From Streptomyces lichenis (lineage in GTDB: Bacteria > Actinomycetota > Actinomycetes > Streptomycetales > Streptomycetaceae), in assembly GCF_023218175.1 (NCBI RefSeq), contig NZ_JALPTH010000020.1:62001-126000 (forward strand): a stretch of 64,000 bases of DNA, given 5' to 3'. Under the pieces are notes generated by a model. The model did no database searches. It was given only the letters and a program-made list of their open reading frames with translations, and was not told the origin of the DNA. A program made the position numbers and the translations under genes. Shown here in pieces: positions 58,602-64,000 of the stretch (positions are counted from its first letter, which is position 1; each line of letters begins with the position of its first letter).

Positions 58602-59492
58602 TCAGGCGGGGTCGGCGGTGGCGAGGAGTTCGGTGAGGCGGAGGCCGAAGCGGGCGTCGCAGGGGTGGGGGCGGCCGGTGCGGGCGGCGGTGAGCAGGGC
58701 GTCCACGGCGGCGTGCAGGGCGTCGGTGGCACCCGCCCAGGAGGGGAGGGCCGCGCGGCCGTGCTCGCCGAACAGTTCGATGCCGGCGTGCGCGGCCCTG
58801 GGCGGGGCGCTGAGGCTCATGGAGGCCGTGGCGGTGGCGCCCGAGGCGTGCCGCAGGACCAGGTGGCGGCCGCCGTCCGGGTCGGTGACGGCGGCGGAGA
58901 GGTCCGTCACCTCGCCCAGGACGGGGAGCAGTACGGAGAGCACATGCGGGCCGACGTCCCAGAGGGCGCCCTTGGCGCGGCGCCAGGGGGAGGCCGCGTA
59001 CTCGCTGCCGGAGCCGGCCGCGAAGAGGGAGCCCAGCCAGTGGGCCTGGGCCAGGTACCAGCCGCCGAGCGCGGCCTGCTGCTCGATCCAGGGCGCGGTG
59101 TCGGGGGCGAAGCGCAGGGTGCAGAAGACCACGGAGGCGGCGCCGGACCGCTCGGCGGCCTCGGTGACCTCGCGGGCGGCGGCCACGGTGGTGGCCACCG
59201 GCTTGTCCAGCAGCAGATGGCGGCCGGCCTCGGCGGCCCGGGCGGCGAGCGGCGCCTGCACGTCCGGGGGCAGCGCGAAGGCGAGCGCGTCGCAGTCGGC
59301 GATCAGCGCGTCCACGTCCTCGTAGGCGCGGGTGCCATGGGTCGCGGCGAGCTCGGCGGCCGCCTCGGGGCGCCGGCCCCACACCCCGGTGAAGTGCACC
59401 CCGGGGTGCGCCGCGAGTACCGGGGCGTGGGTGTGGCCGGCCCACGGACCGGTGCCGAGAAGCCCGATACGGAAGGGAGAGGAGGTGCTCAT
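58602..59492 (-). CDS. Gfo/Idh/MocA-family oxidoreductase
   Basis: 296 aa from ATG 59492 (MSTSSPFRIGLLGTGPWAG). N-terminal NAD(P)-binding domain with GLLGTGPWAGHTHAPVLA, and the signature LLLDKPVATTVAAAREV with the conserved Lys-Pro (about 94-96). C-terminal substrate domain includes KGALWDVGPHVLSVLLP, with the conserved Asp/His of the active site. The substrate is a sugar or inositol derivative in known members; here unknown. Divergent from glnII; the GlnR sites lie between the two starts but nearer glnII. Confidence 0.92.
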   Translation of the reverse strand: MSTSSPFRIGLLGTGPWAGHTHAPVLAAHPGVHFTGVWGRRPEAAAELAATHGTRAYEDVDALIADCDALAFALPPDVQAPLAARAAEAGRHLLLDKPVATTVAAAREVTEAAERSGAASVVFCTLRFAPDTAPWIEQQAALGGWYLAQAHWLGSLFAAGSGSEYAASPWRRAKGALWDVGPHVLSVLLPVLGEVTDLSAAVTDPDGGRHLVLRHASGATATASMSLSAPPRAAHAGIELFGEHGRAALPSWAGATDALHAAVDALLTAARTGRPHPCDARFGLRLTELLATADPA

Positions 59493-59576
59493 GGGGTCAG
59501 TGTGCCCGGGGTACGTCCGTTCGTACGACAATCGCGCACGGGTGGGTGCCCGGGGCTCCTTTCGGCTGGCCACCGG

Positions 59577-59614
59577 GTAACACGGGGTTCATCGTCGGGC
59601 AACGGCCGGGAAAC
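59577..59614 (+). promoter_or_regulatory. GlnR operator of glnII
   Basis: Half-sites GTAAC (59577), TTCAT (59588), GCAAC (59599), GAAAC (59610) with exact 6-nt spacers, ending 54 bp before the glnII GTG. Same architecture as the glnA operator. Confidence 0.85.
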
Positions 59615-59668
59615 GCCCTGTTGCCAGGCTGCGCGCATACCGCTGCACCCGCGAAGGATGAGGTTGTC

Positions 59669-60700
59669 GTGAGCATCAAGGCCGAGTACATCTGGATCGA
59701 CGGCACCGAGCCGACCGCCAAGCTGCGCTCCAAGACGAAGATCCTGGCCGCTCCCGTCGACGGTGTGGACGCCCTGCCGATCTGGGGCTTCGACGGCTCC
59801 AGCACGAACCAGGCCGAGGGGCACGCCTCGGACCGGGTGCTGCGGCCGGTGTTCTCCTGCCCGGACCCGATCCGCGGCGGCGAGCACGTGCTGGTGCTGT
59901 GCGAGGTGCTGAACACGGACCTGACCCCGCATGTCTCGAACACGCGGGCCGCGCTGGCCGAGGTGGCGGAGAGGTTCACCGCGCAGGAGCCGATCTTCGG
60001 CATCGAGCAGGAGTACACCTTCTTCGACGGCGAGCGGCCCCTCGGCTTCCCGGCCGGCGGCTTCCCGGCCCCGCAGGGCGGCTACTACTGCGGTGTCGGC
60101 GCCGACGAGATCTTCGGCCGGGACGTGGTGGAGGCCCACCTGGAGAACTGCCTCGCCGCCGACCTCGGGATCTCCGGCATCAACGCCGAGGTCATGCCCG
60201 GGCAGTGGGAGTTCCAGGTCGGCCCGCTGGCCCCGCTGGAGGTCTCCGACCAGCTCTGGGTGGCCCGCTGGCTGCTGTACCGCACCGCCGAGGACTTCAA
60301 GGTCTCCGCGACCCTCGACCCCAAGCCGGTGAAGGGCGACTGGAACGGCGCCGGGGCGCACACCAACTTCTCCACCCGGGCGATGCGCGAGGGCTACGAG
60401 GCGATCATCACCGCCTGCGAGTCGCTGGGCGAGGGCTCCAAGCCGCTGGACCACGTCAAGAACTACGGGGCCGGCATCGACGACCGGCTGACCGGGCTGC
60501 ACGAGACCGCCCCGTGGAACGAGTACAGCTACGGCGTCTCCGACCGCGGCGCCTCGGTGCGCATCCCCTGGCAGGTCGAGCAGGACGGCAAGGGCTACAT
60601 CGAGGACCGCCGCCCCAACGCCAACGTCGACCCGTATGTAGTGACCCGGCTGCTGGTGGACACCTGCTGCACGGCGCTGGAGAAGGCCGGGCAGGTCTAA
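59669..60700 (+). CDS. glnII: Glutamine synthetase type II (eukaryote-like)
   Basis: 343 aa from GTG 59669 (VSIKAEYIWIDGTEPTAKLRSK) with GAAGGATGAGG upstream. Eukaryotic-type GS: IWGFDGSSTNQAEGHASD, FGIEQEYTFF, GINAEVMPGQWEFQVGP, GDWNGAGAHTNFST, DRGASVRIP. It lacks the adenylylation loop of GlnA, so control is transcriptional, through the GlnR operator upstream. Presence of both GS types is typical of Streptomyces. An open extension to 59546 covers the operator and is rejected. Confidence 0.97.
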   Translation: MSIKAEYIWIDGTEPTAKLRSKTKILAAPVDGVDALPIWGFDGSSTNQAEGHASDRVLRPVFSCPDPIRGGEHVLVLCEVLNTDLTPHVSNTRAALAEVAERFTAQEPIFGIEQEYTFFDGERPLGFPAGGFPAPQGGYYCGVGADEIFGRDVVEAHLENCLAADLGISGINAEVMPGQWEFQVGPLAPLEVSDQLWVARWLLYRTAEDFKVSATLDPKPVKGDWNGAGAHTNFSTRAMREGYEAIITACESLGEGSKPLDHVKNYGAGIDDRLTGLHETAPWNEYSYGVSDRGASVRIPWQVEQDGKGYIEDRRPNANVDPYVVTRLLVDTCCTALEKAGQV

Positions 60701-60871
60701 GCCGTGGGGGAAGGGGGGAGGCGTCCGCCGCGTGGTGCGCGGTGGGCGCCTTCGCGCTGTGGGACGACGGATGGGCCGGTGCGGACAAGTCTCCCGGCTG
60801 GACCGGTACGGACAAGCCGCTTTCGGTCATGGGCGGTTACGGGAGGCCCCGGATCTGGTTCAATAGGTGTC

Positions 60872-60991
60872 ATGGCCAGCATTCAGAGCACCGCGACGGG
60901 TCGCAGCGACCTCATGCCGTTCTGGCCTACCCGTCAGCATGACGACTTCGACCGGGTCTGTTGCCGCGCGACGCACGCGCCGGCCTGCTGA
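60872..60991 (+). CDS. Candidate cysteine-containing leader peptide, 39 aa
   Basis: MASIQSTATGRSDLMPFWPT..., ending DDFDRVCCRATHAPAC. TTCAAT lies 7 nt before the ATG, so it would be the first codon of a leaderless mRNA. Cys-Cys followed by Arg after Asp-x-x-Arg-Val resembles actinobacterial leader peptides that sense cysteine by ribosome stalling. It precedes the winged-helix regulator gene by 167 bp. No clear attenuator hairpin was found. Confidence 0.4.
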   Translation: MASIQSTATGRSDLMPFWPTRQHDDFDRVCCRATHAPAC

Positions 60992-61158
60992 GAGACTCCT
61001 CGGTCACCTCGCCCCACCCGCCCGTTCCGCACCGCCGCCCCGCAATCTCCGGGTCCGCGGTCCGGTCGTCTGGTGGGCCGTCCACCGCAGGACGCCCTCT
61101 CGCCGCCGCGCCACGACGTACTCCCTCGTCCCTCCGCGCCGCGAAAGAGCTGATCCCC

Positions 61159-61737
61159 ATGCCCAACACCCGTACGCTTCCCGTCCGTTCGTCCGCCGCG
61201 ACCGCTCCTGCCGAGCCCCCTCTGGCTCCCTCCCCCGCCGCCCCGTTCCCCGGGCGCAGACTGCGCGCGGTGGGCCGGGACGAGGCGGTGGAGGCGGTGG
61301 ACGTCAGCGAGCTGCTGGCCCCCGGCGCCACCTGGCTGCCGGCTCCTCCCAACGCCGTACCCGCGCTGCCCGGGCAGCCGCCGATGGTCGGCTATCTGGT
61401 GCTGGTCCCGGCCGCCGGGGCCGAGGCGCCCGGTCCTGCCGGCGACCCGGTCGGCGACGGGCCGGTGACCATCGACGGTGAGCGGCGCACCGCCCTGGTA
61501 GACGGGCGGGCGCTGGACCTGACGTATCTGGAGTTCGAGCTGCTGGCCCATCTGGTGGCCAACCCGCACCGGGTGCACACCCGTGACCAGCTGGTGACCA
61601 CGGTGTGGGGGTACGGGCATGTGGGCGACGGGCGGACGGTGGACGTCCATGTCGCCCGACTGCGCCGGAAGCTGGGCGCCGAGCACCGCCACACCATCCA
61701 GACGGTGCGGCGGGTCGGTTACAAGTACACGCCCTGA
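61159..61737 (+). CDS. Winged-helix regulator with OmpR/PhoB-type DNA-binding domain, no receiver
   Basis: 192 aa from ATG 61159. Residues 1-95 are Pro/Ala-rich and contain no receiver motifs. Residues about 100-192 are an OmpR-type winged helix: VDGRALDLTYLEFELLAHLVANPHRVHTRDQLVTTVWG, DVHVARLRRKLG, and the wing IQTVRRVGYKY. An orphan DNA-binding protein whose control must lie outside phosphorylation. The start is uncertain (frame open to 60961), but AAAGAG before 61159 supports it. Target genes unknown. Confidence 0.85.
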   Translation: MPNTRTLPVRSSAATAPAEPPLAPSPAAPFPGRRLRAVGRDEAVEAVDVSELLAPGATWLPAPPNAVPALPGQPPMVGYLVLVPAAGAEAPGPAGDPVGDGPVTIDGERRTALVDGRALDLTYLEFELLAHLVANPHRVHTRDQLVTTVWGYGHVGDGRTVDVHVARLRRKLGAEHRHTIQTVRRVGYKYTP

Positions 61738-61747
61738 GGGGGTAGTT

Positions 61748-61785
61748 CGGCGGGTGGCGGAGGGCGGTACCTCCGCCACCCGCCG
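61748..61785. terminator. Bidirectional terminator
   Basis: Perfect 16-bp stem (61748-61763 with 61770-61785) and 6-nt loop between the convergent winged-helix and PepSY genes. Confidence 0.9.
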
Positions 61786-61801
61786 GCTTCGTCCCTGCCG
61801 G

Positions 61802-63277
61802 TCAGCCGGTACGGGACGGGGTCGCCGCTCCCGGGCCGGGCCGGTCGCGGCGGGCGGTGACAGCGCCCACGGCCGCGTCCACCACCAGGAAGGCCAGCAG
61901 GCTCAGGCCCAGCATCGGGACGAACCAGCCGGTCAGCGCGGCGACCGCGGCCAGCGGCAGCAGCAGGGTCGCGGGCACCCGGCGCCAGGCGCCCCGCCGG
62001 GCCGGGCGGCCGGGGCCGGAGCTCCGCCCCTTCACCGGGCCGCGCTGCCACCACATCCGGTAGCCCCAGACGATCAGCAGGACCAGGGCCGCCATCAGGG
62101 CGGCCAGGGCGAGCTGGTTGGGCAGGCCGAACAGCACACCCATATGGGCGTCGATGCCGTAGCGGGTCAGCTTGGCGAGCAACGGGAAGTCGCTGAAGCG
62201 GAGTCGGTCGGTGATCCGGCCGTCCGCCGGGTCGACGGCCACCGAGTCCAGCTGGACCGGGAAGGCGGTGTCGGTCTGCTTGACGACATAGGCCTGCCCC
62301 TCGGCCGGCAGGGTGACCGCGAGGCTGCCGCCGTCCACCCCGGCGGCCCGGGCCGCCTCCACGGCCCGGTCGATGCCGATGTCGGGTCCGGCGGAGGCGG
62401 CCGGGTCGGGCTGATGGCCGGCGCCGTGCCCCTCGTGTCCGCCGCCGCCCGGGGCGGCCCCGTCCAGGGCGGCGGAGACGGCCGGGGTGGCCCCGCCGAG
62501 CTGGGAGCGGACCGCGTCGATGTTCTCGCCCGCGTACCGGGACCAGGTCAGTCCGGTGGCGGAGAGCAGCACCAGCCCGGCCACCGCCCACAGCCCGACC
62601 GCGCCGTGCCAGGACAGGGTGCGGCGGCGGCCGGTGAGCCCGCGCTCGGGTACGGCGAGGGAGCGGCGCCCGGTGCGGCGGCGGCCGATCCACAGGGCGA
62701 GCCCGCCCAGCGCCACCACCCACATCCAACTGGCCGCCATCTCGCTGTAGTTGCGGCCCAGCTCGCCCAGGTGCAGATCGACGTGGAGGCGGGAGAGCCA
62801 GGTGCGCAGCGGCAGGGCGCCGCTGCTGCCGTAGCTCGGCAGGTCACCGCGTACCTCGGCGGTGTACGGGTCCACGAAGACGGCGAGCTGGACGCCCTCC
62901 GCCAGTTCGGGGTCGGCCATCAGCACCCGGGTGGTGGCGCCCGCCTCCGGTGAGGGCCAGACGGCGGTCACGGTGCTGTCCGGGTGGGCGGCGCGGGCGG
63001 CCTCGACCTGTTCGCCGAGCGGCAGGGTCCTCTCGCCGACCGGGACGTACAGCTCATGCCGGTAGACGACCTTCTCGGCCTGGTAGGAGAGGGCGTAGAG
63101 CATGCCGCTGAGCGCGGCGACCAGCAGCAGGGGGGCTATCAGGATCCCGGCGTAGAAGTGCAGCCGGAGGAGGAGAGGGCGCAGGGCCGCCCAGGTTCCG
63201 GAGCCCTGGGTGGTGGCGGATTCGGGGAGGGGGGCGGCGGGCATGCCGGAGGGCATGCGGGCGTCGTCGATGGACAT
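61802..63277 (-). CDS. PepSY-domain membrane protein
   Basis: 491 aa from ATG 63277 (MSIDDARMPSG); an open extension to 63340 adds 21 basic residues. PepSY-associated TM family: first helix LRLHFYAGILIAPLLLVAALSGMLYAL (about 37-63), LHVDLHLGELGRNYSEMAASWMWVVALGGLALWIG, and a second pair of helices around LSWHGAVGLWAVAGLVLLSATGLTWSRYAG. A His/Gly-rich insert (GGGGHEGHGAGHQ, about 275-287) may bind metal. Such proteins accompany iron or copper acquisition and act as ferric reductases in some cases. Adjacent to a His-rich membrane protein on the same strand. Confidence 0.88.
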   Translation of the reverse strand: MSIDDARMPSGMPAAPLPESATTQGSGTWAALRPLLLRLHFYAGILIAPLLLVAALSGMLYALSYQAEKVVYRHELYVPVGERTLPLGEQVEAARAAHPDSTVTAVWPSPEAGATTRVLMADPELAEGVQLAVFVDPYTAEVRGDLPSYGSSGALPLRTWLSRLHVDLHLGELGRNYSEMAASWMWVVALGGLALWIGRRRTGRRSLAVPERGLTGRRRTLSWHGAVGLWAVAGLVLLSATGLTWSRYAGENIDAVRSQLGGATPAVSAALDGAAPGGGGHEGHGAGHQPDPAASAGPDIGIDRAVEAARAAGVDGGSLAVTLPAEGQAYVVKQTDTAFPVQLDSVAVDPADGRITDRLRFSDFPLLAKLTRYGIDAHMGVLFGLPNQLALAALMAALVLLIVWGYRMWWQRGPVKGRSSGPGRPARRGAWRRVPATLLLPLAAVAALTGWFVPMLGLSLLAFLVVDAAVGAVTARRDRPGPGAATPSRTG

Positions 63278-63388
63278 GACCGTCCTGGGTGTCGGCGTGG
63301 TCTGCGCCCGGCGCGCGAGCCGGTGCACGGGTGTCGTCACCGGTGGGGCGCGCGGGGCGGCAGGGGGAAGCGGCCCCGGGCGGACGCG

Positions 63389-63994
63389 TCAGAGGTACGC
63401 GGCGGCGGGGACCGTGGCTCGGGGTGCGGGCAGGACGGGTGGCCCGCGCCGGGAGAGGGTGTGCGCCAGGACCACGCCGCGGTGGCGGCGAGGGGTACGG
63501 GCCCGGGGCCGCGGCGGCCGCGGGGGCTCCGGCGGCACCACGGCGGTGGGCCGCGGCCGCCAGGGGGCGAAGGCGAGGTCGGCGAGCGTCCGGGCGAGAA
63601 GGAAGAAGGCGGCTTCGCCCCGGGCGAGCCAGAGCGCGCAGACGGCGGCGGCCAGCAGATGGGCGGCGGCCATCCCCGGGGTCGTACCGGAGTGCAGCAC
63701 GGTCGCTAGTTCGCCGAACGGCCCGTCGGCGGCGGAGCCGGTGACCGCCATCGCCTCATGGACATGGGCATGGTTCGGGTGCGGGTGGGCGGGGAGATGG
63801 CCGTGGCCCTGTCCGAGGCCGAACACGGTGTGCAGCCCGGCCTGGGCGGCGACCAGCGCCGCGCCGATGCGGACCGCGCCTCGTCGCCGGCCGGCCGCGG
63901 TCCAGGCCAGGGCGCTGGTGGCGGCGAAGGCGAGAAGCAGCGAGGCCGACGGGACATCATGCGCGGACATGGACGAATGCCCCACCGCGGCCAA
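63389..63994 (-). CDS. His-rich membrane protein (5' end uncertain, near window edge)
   Basis: Up to 201 aa if the TTG at 63994 is used; ATG 63970 (MSAHDVPSASLLL) is the other choice, and the frame may begin beyond the window. Three to four membrane helices, with a loop GQGHGHLPAHPHPNHAHVHEAM (in part, about 62-82) containing nine histidines, which strongly suggests metal binding. The C-terminus is Arg/Pro-rich and cytoplasmic. Its stop lies about 110 bp upstream of the PepSY start, consistent with one operon for metal handling. I cannot name the family. Confidence 0.7.
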   Translation of the reverse strand: MAAVGHSSMSAHDVPSASLLLAFAATSALAWTAAGRRRGAVRIGAALVAAQAGLHTVFGLGQGHGHLPAHPHPNHAHVHEAMAVTGSAADGPFGELATVLHSGTTPGMAAAHLLAAAVCALWLARGEAAFFLLARTLADLAFAPWRPRPTAVVPPEPPRPPRPRARTPRRHRGVVLAHTLSRRGPPVLPAPRATVPAAAYL

Positions 63995-64000
63995 GGTGAC

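Noticed and set aside
1..64000. tRNA, rRNA, CRISPR arrays, prophage or transposase genes
   Set aside because: Searched by eye for cloverleaf-like stretches, repeats with regular spacers, and integrase or transposase motifs; none found.

Overview
This is high-GC actinobacterial chromosome, almost certainly Streptomyces or a close relative. The evidence is the extreme G/C preference at third codon positions, the many GTG starts, the Streptomyces-type gene set (GlnR boxes before two glutamine synthetase genes, homodimeric AceE, PspA, DUF3043, DUF4191, DUF4240) and the gene order. From memory, that order matches the conserved core region of S. coelicolor running from ctaD/ctaC to glnA/glnII. No insertion sequence, prophage, CRISPR array, tRNA or rRNA was recognised. 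No complete new multi-gene system is proposed; the novelty lies in regulatory and repeat structures and in one carbohydrate-active gene pair.

Layout. 1-7.6 kb: cytochrome c oxidase subunits I (cut by the window edge) and II, a cysteine desulfurase-TusA fusion, an adenosine kinase, a membrane-anchored hypothetical protein and the Fe-S carrier ErpA. 7.8-16 kb: NadA, an RND transporter preceded by a perfect 16-bp palindrome, a NarL-type two-component pair, PspA. 15.9-24 kb: DUF3043 protein, a methyltransferase that appears to start with CTG, a half ABC transporter, an HtrA-like lipoprotein protease, a cysteine-rich hypothetical protein and CobU carrying a degenerate metallo-beta-lactamase-like domain. 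24-29.7 kb: CobT and CobS flanking a lysyl-phosphatidylglycerol-synthase-like protein, a rhomboid-like protein and a conserved membrane protein. 29.7-32.6 kb: a spherulin-4 (GH135-like) hydrolase beside a large secreted NodB-type deacetylase. 32.9-43 kb: PepA, a 1.49-kb non-coding block with long inverted repeats, then LpdA, SucB, a GntR regulator and AceE. 43-52 kb: LD-carboxypeptidase, WYL regulator, SDR enzymes, GNAT, FAD oxidoreductase, a decayed NlpC/P60 relic and an XRE/TPR regulator holding a 17-base homopolymer. 52.4-57 kb: LipB, LipA, short conserved proteins. 56-64 kb: GlnA and GlnII with GlnR operators, a winged-helix regulator behind a possible cysteine leader peptide, and a PepSY membrane protein beside a His-rich membrane protein.

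Functional themes. The 2-oxoacid dehydrogenase machinery (LpdA, SucB, AceE) sits with its cofactor pathway: LipB and LipA make the lipoyl groups carried by SucB. The cysteine desulfurase, ErpA, NadA and LipA share Fe-S and sulfur demand. CobU, CobT and CobS are three nucleotide-loop assembly steps of cobalamin synthesis. GlnA and GlnII form a GlnR-controlled nitrogen module. The spherulin-4/deacetylase pair suggests processing of an extracellular amino-sugar polysaccharide.

Many genes lack a Shine-Dalgarno sequence and have a -10-like hexamer 6-8 nt before the start codon, indicating leaderless transcripts. Convergent and operon ends usually carry long GC-rich hairpins.
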